A program made the translations under genes and the position numbers. A DNA stretch of 64,000 nucleotides, taken from assembly GCA_014281115.1 (NCBI GenBank), contig JACONQ010000013.1, positions 672,501 to 736,500 on the forward strand. The letters are read 5' to 3'. The DNA is from Laburnicola sp. R22_1 (lineage: Eukaryota > Ascomycota > Dothideomycetes > Pleosporales > Didymosphaeriaceae). This document shows positions 55,042 to 64,000 of this stretch, piece by piece; position 1 is the stretch's first letter, and each line of letters opens with the position of its first letter. The notes under the pieces are model-generated. The model did no database searches. It worked only from the letters and a program-made list of their open reading frames with translations, and had not been told where the DNA came from.

Positions 55042-56550
55042 ATGTCGGCCGAGCTCGCCATTGGCATCGCTAGCCTGGGGCTCGCCGCCCCACCCACGGT
55101 CGAGCCTCTCCTCCACTGTATCCACTACATCAATAAAGTCATCACACAATATCGGAACGCACACCAGGCGCATCAAGAAAGCTTACTGCAGCTTGACACG
55201 CATCTATTCCAGATTCAACAATTCGCCAATTTTGCTACCTCCAACTATAACCGACTTGATAGCGAGATACGTGCCCTCTGCAAGCGACTTTTGTCTGTTA
55301 TTGAAGGCCGTCTTATCGGCTTTGTGTCTGTTCTATCCTCGCTGACCGACCCTGTGGGGAATATTAATAAAGCAGTATTTGCGCTCCGAGGGCGCGATGC
55401 CCTTGCTGGACTGCATCGAGATGTGGTTTCGTGGGAAGGCAGTCTGAACAGCGTCCTCTTTGCCAGCATACTCTCGGATAGGCAGCAGACCGCGACCACA
55501 CTTGCCCATTCATCCCCCAACAATGGCCACAAAACCCATCTAGACAAGGTAGCAGAAATGCTGCGGCACTGCTTTCTCAACGCACCCTCTCCATCGCTGC
55601 GACTTGACCCTGGGAGCGTCGGCACTACGAACTTCGCCGCAATCCCATACTCTGGAGCCATGTATTCTGAACATCCGACGCCAGTCTTGCTGGACACGCA
55701 CACAACAACAGCTACCGAAGAAGATGTCCGAGACATTGCTGCGTTCCTAAGCAAGGCCGACCCAACCGTTATCGGCCTGCTCCAATGCAGAGGTTTCCAC
55801 ACCCACACCCTCCTATTTGACCTCCCACTTCCAACCTCTCACCCAGTGTCCCTACAAAGCGTTCTCCTCGACGCACACACTACAGGCCCACAGCACGACC
55901 TCTCCACCCGCCTACAGCTCATGCGAAGAATAGCCTCATGCATCTTCTTCGTCCACACAGCCAACCACGTCCACAAGTCCATCCGAACCTCCAATATCCT
56001 CCTCTTATCATCCAACCTACCCGACAACCTCGGCGAAACCTACCTCGTCGGCTTCGATCTCAGCCGCAAATCCCAACAAGCAAGCAACTACACCCGCACC
56101 AGCGATTGGTGGGACGCGTACTACCTCCCTCCCGATCGTCAAGGCGACACCAACCGCGCGTACACCATGCTCGACGACGTCTACTCCTTCGGCGTCGTCC
56201 TCCTCGAGCTCTGCTTATGGCGATCCTTTGCCCGACGACGGAAATCGGCGAAACCTCCACATGCCGAGAAATGGGTCCGCGGTTCAGATATGCTCGACCT
56301 GTCGGACGCTCAGCAACCCAGAGTCCTAGGCCCGGAAGAGCTCCGTCAGAGGTTCCTCGAATTGGCGCGGAAGCGTGTACGGGTTGTTATGGGCTCGGTC
56401 CTGAGTGAGCTTGTCGTTGCGTGCTTGTCTTGCGTACAGGATGAAAGTGCTTTTGGTAAGAGAAAGGAATTAGAGGATGATGATGGTGTGGTTATGGGCG
56501 TTGCGTATACTAGACAGGTTATCCGGAGACTCGAGGCCATAGCGTGTTAA
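55042..56550 (+). CDS. HeLo-like helical domain plus pseudokinase
   Basis: Single exon, 502 aa from ATG 55042 (MSAELAIGIASLGLAAPPTV). The first about 150 residues are all-helical, beginning with a Gly/Ala-rich hydrophobic helix and then RNAHQAHQESLLQLDTHLFQ, like the HeLo/HET-S type N-termini of fungal incompatibility proteins. This match is by general pattern and is not certain. Residues about 290-450 are kinase-like but degenerate: the catalytic loop HRDxxxxN is VHKSIRTSNILLL (Asp lost), and DFG is GFD in TYLVGFDLSRK; the C-lobe keeps DDVYSFGVVLLELCLW. Kinase activity is therefore unlikely. In the related fungal proteins such modules are thought to sense or relay non-self signals. It is divergent from a kinase-ankyrin remnant. 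Confidence 0.7.
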   Translation: MSAELAIGIASLGLAAPPTVEPLLHCIHYINKVITQYRNAHQAHQESLLQLDTHLFQIQQFANFATSNYNRLDSEIRALCKRLLSVIEGRLIGFVSVLSSLTDPVGNINKAVFALRGRDALAGLHRDVVSWEGSLNSVLFASILSDRQQTATTLAHSSPNNGHKTHLDKVAEMLRHCFLNAPSPSLRLDPGSVGTTNFAAIPYSGAMYSEHPTPVLLDTHTTTATEEDVRDIAAFLSKADPTVIGLLQCRGFHTHTLLFDLPLPTSHPVSLQSVLLDAHTTGPQHDLSTRLQLMRRIASCIFFVHTANHVHKSIRTSNILLLSSNLPDNLGETYLVGFDLSRKSQQASNYTRTSDWWDAYYLPPDRQGDTNRAYTMLDDVYSFGVVLLELCLWRSFARRRKSAKPPHAEKWVRGSDMLDLSDAQQPRVLGPEELRQRFLELARKRVRVVMGSVLSELVVACLSCVQDESAFGKRKELEDDDGVVMGVAYTRQVIRRLEAIAC

Positions 56551-57191
56551 GGTCATAGCGGTTTAGAACAATGATTTTGATCCTGTGCCTTAACAACGCA
56601 TGCCGTTATATTTGCAAGCAGGGTCAGCCACCCAGCAAAAGAAAAATAGCCATTTCGTCAATCGAAATTCGCACCAGATAACGAATTAAATAAATCACTT
56701 CTACGACGATTCCGAAGCAACCAGCAATGCACATCAACTCACACCGAGCCTAGCTGCAATACATATCCTGTAATAAAAACACACCCAACAACCGATTTTA
56801 ATAATGATAATACATTCGCAATCACATATATATATGCAATAAGTCGTACAAAGAACGTCAGCTCTACCGTAAAGAGTGAATATCCCTCCACATACACTTT
56901 ACGCCATGCGCCAAACGCGGCACCTAAACGGCAGTATGTAAATCCCGCCAATGCCCCGTACAAGTCAACATGCAAATCAGACAAATGACAGTAATATCAA
57001 CAGATAAATCCCGCCATGTCCCCAAGCACGTCGAACCTCCGAAGCCAAGAAATGAAAGTAGATCGACAGATAAAAATTCCGTCATGCTCGTAAACAAGTC
57101 AAAACATCCGAATCAGAGAAATGAAAGTGGTATCACTGGGTATATACTCCGTATCGCCTTTTCTTCGTACACTCTCCATCAAGCACCGGGC
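56551..57191. other. 3' intergenic between convergent genes
   Basis: AT-rich, with related direct repeats around 56930-57070 (AATCCCGCCA(A)TG, AAGTCAACATG, CAGATAAA); no gene seen. Confidence 0.55.
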
Positions 57192-58367
57192 TCAGAACTT
57201 CTCGAAGTCCGCTTCGGCGCGTCGCTGGCTGGGGTGATGCGCAAGGTCGGGCCTGACTAGGTGCGCGAACTGGGGGTTCACGTTAAGCGGTGCCGAGATC
57301 TCGGGCACGTGCGGGATATCGCTATCCCTCCGCTTGAGCCAGAAACTGCGCTTGGTTTGGCCGCTCGTGGACCGCGAGTACAGACTCGACGTCCGACGCT
57401 GGTGTGCCTGGTAGTCGGGCTTCGTAGAAGAAGTGCTGTGGTACGAGGGAAGCACGGACTGGCGGGCAGTGCGGAAGGCACGTAGAGGGTTGAAGTCAAA
57501 TTGCGAGAACCGATTTTCCTTTGGAGTGGACTCAAAGTTATGTTGTGGAGATGTGTAGGCTTGCTGAGGGGATCCCATATCGACGGGCGGGGTGCCTGTG
57601 CGCATAGGTGGGGTGCCTCTACGCGAAGAGGTGCTGCCTGTGCGGTGTGTGCTGATGGTAAAGGCTTTGAGCTTGGGGTCGGTCTCGAAGTCTGTCGGTG
57701 GCTCTTCGGTCAGAGTTATAGCACCGTGGGAGCGAACGCGGCGGGCAGTTATGTGGCGAGCTTTGTCGCGAAAGACGAAGCTCTATGCAGATATCAGTAT
57801 CCAATGCAATTCTCTGAAAAAGACAAACTTACAGCAACGACATTGAAGAAGCCAATAACGATGGCGAGACAACCGGAAGCCACGAGCAGACGCCAGAACG
57901 GCATACCAAGCGATTTTTGGCTCGTGGCTTCCTTGTTCATGTTGCCGAGCATATTAAAGCCGAGCACCATCATAGAGCATCCCAGAGTAACGAAGCCGTG
58001 GCTCGGGCTGAGCAGGGGCCAGTTTCGAGCGAAGTAGCCGCGGAAGAGAGAGCATTCAGAAACGACGAGGAACACTGTGGTTGGGTTAGATGTTTCGTAG
58101 ATATGTTTCATCGCGTCTTGGGGACATACTGCCGACTAGCGCCGTAACGACATGACTGGTAGCATCGAAGAAGAAGAACTAGAGATTGTAAGTTTCAACT
58201 CGAAATATAGAAGGTAGGAAGCTTACCTTGGAGACAATGAAGGTCTTGACAAGCATGACGACGCTGCTTGCGACGACCGAGGAGAGAGCGATGATGTTAA
58301 TCGCACGCAGCACGTTGAGGATGATATAACCTGGGCCAGCCAGATGTTCTGCTGAAAGGAGCGCCAT
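57192..58367 (-). CDS. four-helix fungal integral membrane protein (DUF7598-like)
   Basis: Model: complement(join(57192..57782, 57833..58074, 58130..58178, 58227..58367)), 340 aa. Introns 50, 55 and 48 bp, all GT-AG and in phase. Helix 1: YIILNVLRAINIIALSSVVA. Helix 2 spans the exon 2-3 junction: SHVVTALVGMFLVVSE. It is followed by the conserved loop LFRGYFARNWPLLSPSHGFV. Helix 3: LGCSMMVLGFNMLGN; then NKEATSQKSLG. Helix 4: LLVASGCLAIVIGFFNVVA. A basic cytosolic tail carries RDKARHITARRVRSHGAIT and then about 150 Ser/Pro/Arg-rich residues. The conserved helices recall a fungal-specific family; function unknown. The tail looks like a phosphorylation platform, which is inference. Confidence 0.85.
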
Positions 58368-59639
58368 TGCTTCGAACGTTGGTAAAAAGCTGAATGAAAA
58401 AGGTTGTGGCTAGCCGGCACCGAGGAGTGCGTCGAGCAATGTGATTAGAATCTAAAGAGTTAGAAAGCAGAGGGAGAGAGAGAAGACGAAGAAGTTGGGT
58501 TTAAAGAGGAAGATCCCGCGCCGGCAGGCGTCTTCGCTCAACAATAGTATGAATAGCAGACAATAGAAAGAATCAAGAAGAACAGAAAGCAGGCGGGAGC
58601 ACTTGAGGTAAGGTGAAAATGAGCTAGGCCTCCAGGCTCTGAGAATTATTGTCGCGAAGCTCACAATAGCCTAAGCAAGGCGCCGTGGCCCGTCGCGCTG
58701 GCGTTCTTCACTTCGTCGAGATCGAGTGGCCAAAATTGCACCACATGGGGCTCGCTACAGACTGTACTACCGAGTGAGAAGCGAAACGCGCCCTCGAAGC
58801 AGCTTAGCAACGTCGAGGGCGAACGGGATCCCCACGAAACTGATGGCTGGACATGCATTTTCGCTGCAAGTAGCCGCAGTCAATATAGAGCGACCTTCTT
58901 GTGGTTGGACTTCGAGAAGCGCGAGGCGAGTGTGGAGTCGCGCGTTGGCCGCGTATTGATTGGGCCTGCGCGTTTGCGGCGACAACGGGACGATGTTTCA
59001 GGTTCTAAAACGGGCGATGGGCCTCAGATCGACCGGGCGGTTAGATTTGGACAGCCCTTTCATTGTTGAACACAAAATTCACCAAAAGGTCGTGCGACGG
59101 CGGGACAAAGGCGATGCGCTCGGAATTGTGGTGCAAGGGAAACACAGAGCGCGTAGTGAAGGAAACAGCGCTAAGTCTGTGCTTAGTAAGGAGCCAATCA
59201 GGCACTACTTCCACTGCAACCTCCATAACGACATTATCACTTTTCCTATTTGCTCTTCACAGGATCCGCGCCGCAGAGACTTAGGCCAGGTTCAATAACA
59301 CGAGCCTCTAGAATTGAATTTGCTGCGAAGTCAGAATATGTATGTTCACACGAAATGAGCTCTCACGAGCACGATAACCAAACCCGATCGGAGAGGAAGG
59401 CGTATTGAAGAAGGTTGCTTCACCTCGGCTCATAATATGGTTCTGAAGTATAGAATTGAGACCATCGCTGCCGGTGCATCAGTAGTTTGATGCAATCCAA
59501 ATAAAACGCGTTGGAAGGCAGTCAGGTACATGTGGCTACCTACGCAAGATAAAGTCTTGGCATTGACCTTATCTCTTCACAGGTCTCTCTTGCTTTAGGA
59601 AAGCCCCTCAAAAACCATTCCTAGTCAATGAACAATATC
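58368..59639. other. intergenic, no supported gene
   Basis: Promoter of the minus-strand membrane gene near 58400-58600; elsewhere nothing recognised. Several open frames on both strands are short and overlap. Confidence 0.5.
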
Positions 59640-60090
59640 AAATTAGCAGACGGTACCTACGGTTCGACGTTGGCGGTCTCTGCGAGCTCGTCAGCTCCCT
59701 GAGCGGCTCCGTGTCTCCCTCGATCGATCAGTCAGAAGAGTTCTGCATTGGGCCCTTATGCAGTGCTTCTCAGGAGGACACTTTTCACGGTCCATGTATG
59801 TCGTATCTTTGGCCTTTTGTTTTTGTACTCTAGACCTCAACAGGGCCAACCCTTACGGCCTCGCTCTGATCGCAGGGGAGAAACGTCATTTTTGTACAGA
59901 TATACCTCCAAGCAAGCCCGGATTCCTCCGCCTTGAGTCTAATGAACATGTTGCCGTGCTCGAAATGGCGACAAAAGCCATGTCTTCACTCGATCTGCAT
60001 CCGGGCCTGGGCGAAATCGGTGCACCCCTTCTCTGGCACACTGATCTTCATATGGGGAACATATTCGTGTCCGAGGAAGATCCTGTTAAA
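59640..60090 (+). pseudogene. APH-type phosphotransferase remnant
   Basis: Two frames carry parts of a fungal APH (aminoglycoside phosphotransferase-like kinase) protein. The first, near 59660-59790, reads RFDVGGLCELVSSLSGSVSP, then SEEFCIGPLCSAS. The second, from about 59850, reads FCTDIPPSKPGFLRLESNEH, then the catalytic-loop signature LLWHTDLHMGNIFVSEEDP with the expected HxDxxxxN. The normal continuation (metal-binding IIDWQ) is missing: the sequence switches to Pro-rich DNA after EEDPVKP. A frameshift or deletion separates the two parts. I treat it as a truncated gene copy. Confidence 0.65.
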
Positions 60091-60384
60091 CCCATCGCGC
60101 GCGCCTACCTCCGTCACCCACAACCTTGGAAAGCAAGAAATCACATGCAAAGCAAGCCCCCGCCGTCGACGTTTCCCCACCGCCGTGCCCCAGTCAGTCG
60201 CAATCGCACTAGCGCGCCCCCCCATCGACGTCCAGACCCCCAAACGGCCCAAGCTAGATATTTTTATCCTCCCGCGCCAACAACCCTCAGCCTCCTCCAT
60301 CCGCCTCCACCCCATCCGCAACTCAACCCAGAAAACGAAACGCTACCCCCCACACATACCCGCCTGCAGACACGACCCAGCACC

Positions 60385-60861
60385 ATGGCCCGCGGAAACC
60401 AGCGCGAAAAAGCCCGCGAGAAGAACCTCAAGCAGCAGGCTAACCAGGTGCGTGTCTCGCCGCCCACTCGCTCCCTTTGAAGCATGCCTGCGTCCCTGTC
60501 CGTCGCGCGCCCGGCGTGATGTCGAAAGAGGCAAAGCTAACTTTTTCCTCCCCTGCTAGAAAAAAGGAAACGGGGTAGGTGTTTCGATTGTGCCAGCTCT
60601 TGCCGACGTGTGTTTTGCTAACGGAGGCGATGGCGTAGCTGTCTGGTACGGAATTCGCCAAGGCGAAGGAGGACACGGCGGCTATTATGCGTGCGAAGCA
60701 GGCTGCTGGTGAGTCTTGTTTTTCTTTCTTTGTTCCGTTGCATACATACTGCCATCTTGTGATGCGCTTGCGCAAGGAGGCCTGCCTGCACTGAGAGACA
60801 GATGCTGACGTGTATGTGTGCGCGCGAAGCCGATGCCAAGAAAGCTGCAGAGAAGAAGTAG
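60385..60861 (+). CDS. SERF-like small EDRK-rich protein
   Basis: Model: join(60385..60447, 60560..60574, 60639..60708, 60830..60861), 59 aa, in the size range of SERF proteins. The product starts MARGNQREKAREKNLKQQAN, then QKKGNGLSGTEFAKAKEDTA, ending AADAKKAAEKK. The MARGNQREKAREKNLK start is the hallmark of the 4F5/SERF family, whose animal members promote protein aggregation and bind nucleic acid. Four exons include a 15-nt microexon (KKGNG). Introns are 112, 64 and 121 bp, GT-AG; the third has CTGAC near the acceptor. Too short for simple frame-based gene finding. The start lies about 300 bp after the APH remnant. Confidence 0.85.
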
Positions 60862-61485
60862 AAGCGTCCGTGGTCCGAATGGTGTTTAGGCGAACCGATT
60901 TCTTCGCACAGGAACTACGAACTGCGAACTACAAGCCATGTGCATTTCTGCGGCGCGAGGCGATTCTCGAGCGACCGGTTTTTCTTGCGTTGCGGGCGGC
61001 TGGTGATGGTTGGATAATGGAGCTGCGGTGTTGGTATTGCGTTTAGCCCCCTCTCGATAGGATAGGAATGTCAGCGGTTATGACTTTGATGCTGTGATGT
61101 CGCCCCCGATTGCCCAACTGCGGCTGTTAATCTTCATCCACAGTCAAACAAAATTATCTGAAGTTTCATCTCTCAGAGAGCTTCATTCAAAGGGGGTAGT
61201 TCTATGGTTTAGAATCGTTACTTTACAAAGACGCTCCGCCCACGCGCATTGCAAGGCGCGAAACGTGGGATCGATCAATGGATTACGGTATAATGCGAAA
61301 CGCCTCCCCTCCCACGCACACATTGAACAACCAGTCAACGAAAAATAAAGGTATAAGGGCGAAGCCATCCAGAAGCCATCGAACCCGTCAATTGTAAGAA
61401 TGAAACATCCCCATCCACCCTATTACCACGTCCCCTACCAGCCGCAATGTGCCTGCCCTCCTTTTGAGTGAGGGAGGTGGCTCGC
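60862..61485. other. 3' intergenic between convergent genes
   Basis: Nothing recognised. Confidence 0.6.
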
Positions 61486-62346
61486 TTACGGCATCATGCC
61501 GGCGAAGCCGCCGAAGTTGTTCACGGCTGCTTCTTGAGGGAACGAGTTGACACCGCAGAGGCACTGGCAGCCGCAGGCGTTGCCGGCCGGGTCGGTTCCT
61601 TGGCCGGGGACGACGGTCGCCTGGGCATCGGCTGCGCCTGTGCCGGTGGGGGCAGCGCCGCCGCTTTCAGCTTGGATGGTTATGGTTTCGGCTGGAGCGG
61701 CGGCGGCGGCGGGGTCGACGGATTGAATGGCCGCCAGGGAGAGGGGTGCTTGCTTGGTCGAGTTTCCGAGGATGGCTTGCTGCTTGAAGAGGGCCATTGT
61801 CTTGTCGCCCGATGTTGCGGCGTTGATGGCGAAAACCATGCCTACACCGCAGTGCGTGCCCTGCTTGCAGTAGAACCCTTTTCGACGGGTTAGTGATATT
61901 TTGGTGTGGCGTGCGCACGCGGTGACTTACATAGTGCGTCGGTGGTGTCAACCGTCATGTTCCAGGTGACGCCTGACTTGCCCTCCGGGTTGGGCATAAA
62001 GCCCGAGTCCATTCCTCCCTCCATTGCTTTGCAGGGCTCCGCGAAGGTCGATTGCGTGGCGCTGTGGTTCTTTTGCATGAAGACGAACTCGACCATGTCG
62101 CCCATGTTTGCGGTGATGGATTCGGGGGAGAATCCCAATACGGGTGCCATTCCGGTTTCAACGGGCTTCAATCCACCAACGGTGACCTTGGTGCTGTTAG
62201 TCTTTGATTCTGATCTGATGGCTAACGATGGAGCTACTTACGGTATGTACCATGGGGCCGTCTGATGCTTGAGGCGCGAGGCTCATGACTTGCATCTGGG
62301 CGGCAGCGAGGCTGGCTGCCAGCGGTAGTGCCCAAATATACTTCAT
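61486..62346 (-). CDS. secreted cupredoxin-domain protein
   Basis: Model: complement(join(61486..61877, 61931..62186, 62242..62346)), 250 aa. ATG 62346 gives the signal peptide MKYIWALPLAASLAAA. Introns 55 and 53 bp, GT-AG. The cupredoxin fold is VTVGGLKPVETGMAPVLGFS, then GDMVEFVFMQKNHSATQSTF. Copper-site residues are recognisable: His in NHSATQ, then C-H-M in WFYCKQGTHCGVGM. A Ser/Ala/Thr/Gly-rich stretch (about residues 160-220) and a Cys-rich end (CGCQCLCG) follow. There is no clear GPI helix. The fungal family is extracellular; role in wall or copper handling is not shown here. Confidence 0.85.
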
Positions 62347-63160
62347 TATGACTAGAGTTCTGGTTGTCGTGAAAGAACGAAGCGCCTGCACTGCAGACAA
62401 AGGTAATTAACTGGGGATGTCGTCGAAGATAAAGATCGAAAGGCACGCGATGAGGTCCGGCTCAATAACAGTGGAGTGAAGCGAAAACCAGAAGGGAAGA
62501 GAATGAAATGGTTTGGCACCGGTCCGACACAGTTAAGGGGGATAGATAGAAGAGCAGTAAGTGGAACGGGTCAGGAATACCCACTACCTTTATTCATTGC
62601 ATGAAATTAGGAGTCTGGCGCCGCAAACCTACTGCACACGCGCCGAAACATCACCCCCCTTCGGCTTGGCAGAAGCCGGTAAGTGCGCAAGAGCCGCTTG
62701 CAAAAATGGACTGATTTTACTGAGGCAAAGACGCATGGTGGGTGTGGCGCTCGTGTCTGACGCCCGTAGTGTACGAGATGGGTTCGAACGTGTCTCGAAA
62801 GTGTCGCAGATCCGTCTCGCTTCCCACCCCGCGTACCCCGTTTTAGCCGACACCTTGGACACCAAGCATTTGGCGAGCTCGCGCACGGCGCAGACGAGTG
62901 CGTGTGCCTGGACGAAAAGGAACCCGAAGACTGCACCTGCATGAAGCGCTGAGGCAAAAACGAATCTCGCCGCCTCAGCATCCGAAGTCGTGAGGCACGA
63001 GCTGTTTGTTCCCCGTTAGCAACGCTGTGGATACGAGCCCACGTTGTCCACCCCTGATTGGCCCAGCCCCCCACTGGACGGACTACCAACCCTTTCCAGA
63101 CAATCAAACACATCGCACTTTTGCTTTCCTTTTGCTTTCGCACTGTTTCTAGCCTTACCG
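62347..63160. other. intergenic
   Basis: Promoter region of the cupredoxin gene and 3' flank of the SMN homologue. No gene supported. Confidence 0.55.
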
Positions 63161-63932
63161 TCACTGTTGGTTCTGCGACGGCCCATTGTCCGTCACTGCC
63201 TGCTGCTGCCCAGTCACCAAGCCCGTGTAGTAGCCGGCATAATACCACGACATGATCAGATTCTTCATGTTCTCGTCTTCAACTGCCAACAAGTCAGTCA
63301 TGTTTCACGCCAAGTGTTTTGTTCTAGGCGTGTGATTCGGCTGATGTCCATCCGGGGCGCGTCCTTACCTGAACGGAGAAGAGCCTGCGGCATCGAAGCG
63401 AACAGACCCCCTTCATGCGGCATCTCTGTTTCTGTTGGCCTTGCCGTTTCTTGGTGGCCGGGTGTTGTTCGTTCCTGCCTCAGGTCAGGTACCCATTCGC
63501 CTTGGCTGTCAAAGTGTCAAGTCTTACATTTGCATGCGTCCCGCTCAGACCAGCTACTCCTTTGACCTCAACGTGCTCCTCAGACAGGGCGGCTTCGGCA
63601 GGATCCGCGTCATTCTTCGGATCTGCACCAGATTTAGTGTCCTCTGCTTCCATCAGATCCCCATGGTCCCTGTGGCCGTCAGTTGTCATTCAGGCTTAGA
63701 GCTATCGCCCTACTCTCGGAGCTGTTTCAGCTCGTCTGCACTCAAGACATCCTCCAAGCGCCCCCCTGATTTAGAAATGCTATGATATTTCTATTTTCGA
63801 TCAGCGCCCTACTCCCGTTTGCTGGTGAGTTAACAGACTGACCTGGTATTCGGCGACCGCCTCCTCCCAGGAGTTGATCAGGGCCGAGTCGTCCCAAGCA
63901 CTTCGATCGTCCAGGCTGATACCTGGCGCCAT
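63161..63932 (-). CDS. SMN1: SMN (survival motor neuron) homologue
   Basis: Model: complement(join(63161..63282, 63369..63474, 63528..63669, 63714..63790, 63843..63932)), 178 aa. Introns are 86, 53, 44 and 52 bp. SMN is the core of the complex that loads Sm rings onto spliceosomal snRNAs. The Gemin2-binding motif is WDDSALINSWEEAVAEYQ/KYHSISK; the C-terminal YG box is NLIMSWYYAGYYTGLVTGQQ, with glycine-zipper spacing. There is no Tudor domain, as in fission yeast. The middle (about residues 50-110) is acidic and low-complexity. The 44-bp intron (63670-63713) is short but has CTGAC and keeps frame. The ATG at 63932 is the first in frame near the conserved start; an upstream start outside the visible context cannot be excluded. 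Confidence 0.85.
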
Positions 63933-64000
63933 GGCGTCGCGTTGCAGGTCCGGAAAGCTCGACAGGCAGGTGAGCTGAGCTGGCGACACTTCTGCTGGTC
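63933..64000. other. 5' flank of SMN gene, window edge
   Basis: The minus-strand frame stays open upstream without a clear ATG. Confidence 0.5.

Overview
The window is nuclear DNA of a filamentous ascomycete (Pezizomycotina; a dothideomycete is my best guess, which is inference). The evidence is short introns of about 44-127 bp with GT...CTRAY...AG signals, fungal-only protein families, and Copia and hAT transposons carrying many nonsense codons. I placed exon boundaries by hand from splice signals and reading frame; none are confirmed by transcript data.

Layout. 1-0.7 kb: a small membrane-protein gene. 0.7-8.7 kb: a nested transposon block. A hAT element (TIRs plus 8-bp target duplication) contains a palindromic MITE/foldback element (TA duplication), which contains a Copia retrotransposon with identical 318-bp LTRs (5-bp duplication). 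The hAT itself appears to sit in an older LTR remnant. 9.3-12 kb: two tandem BTB/POZ genes. 13.3-19.4 kb: mitochondrial Met-tRNA formyltransferase, divergent from a CCZ1-type vacuolar fusion gene, then a membrane-anchored aspartic protease. 21.3-26.6 kb: a second Copia element with identical 152-bp LTRs, flanked by gene-poor DNA with degenerate repeats. 28.9-29.7 kb: a truncated rhodopsin-like membrane gene.

31.7-42.4 kb is a housekeeping block: RHO1 GTPase, the E4 ubiquitin ligase UFD2, a 122-aa membrane protein, an ER J-protein (HLJ1/DNAJB12 type), a COA1-like cytochrome oxidase assembly factor and two small unknown genes. 42.9-56.6 kb is an accessory region: a decayed and an intact retropepsin-like gene, a DUF6594-type membrane gene, a 5'-truncated kinase-ankyrin gene and, divergent from it, a helical-domain/pseudokinase gene of the kind seen near fungal incompatibility loci. 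57-64 kb returns to core genes: a multispan membrane protein, a SERF-like 59-aa protein beside an aminoglycoside-phosphotransferase remnant, a secreted cupredoxin, and an SMN (survival motor neuron) homologue recovered by splicing five exons.

The most unusual signals are: (1) two different Copia elements with identical LTRs whose interiors carry many nonsense codons, all explicable as sense-strand C-to-T changes at Gln or Arg codons; (2) primer-binding sites matching tRNA anticodon loops (half-tRNA priming); (3) the three-level transposon nest; (4) an in-phase intron starting GA instead of GT in the aspartic protease; (5) the kinase-ankyrin/pseudokinase pair with nearby retropepsin-like genes.
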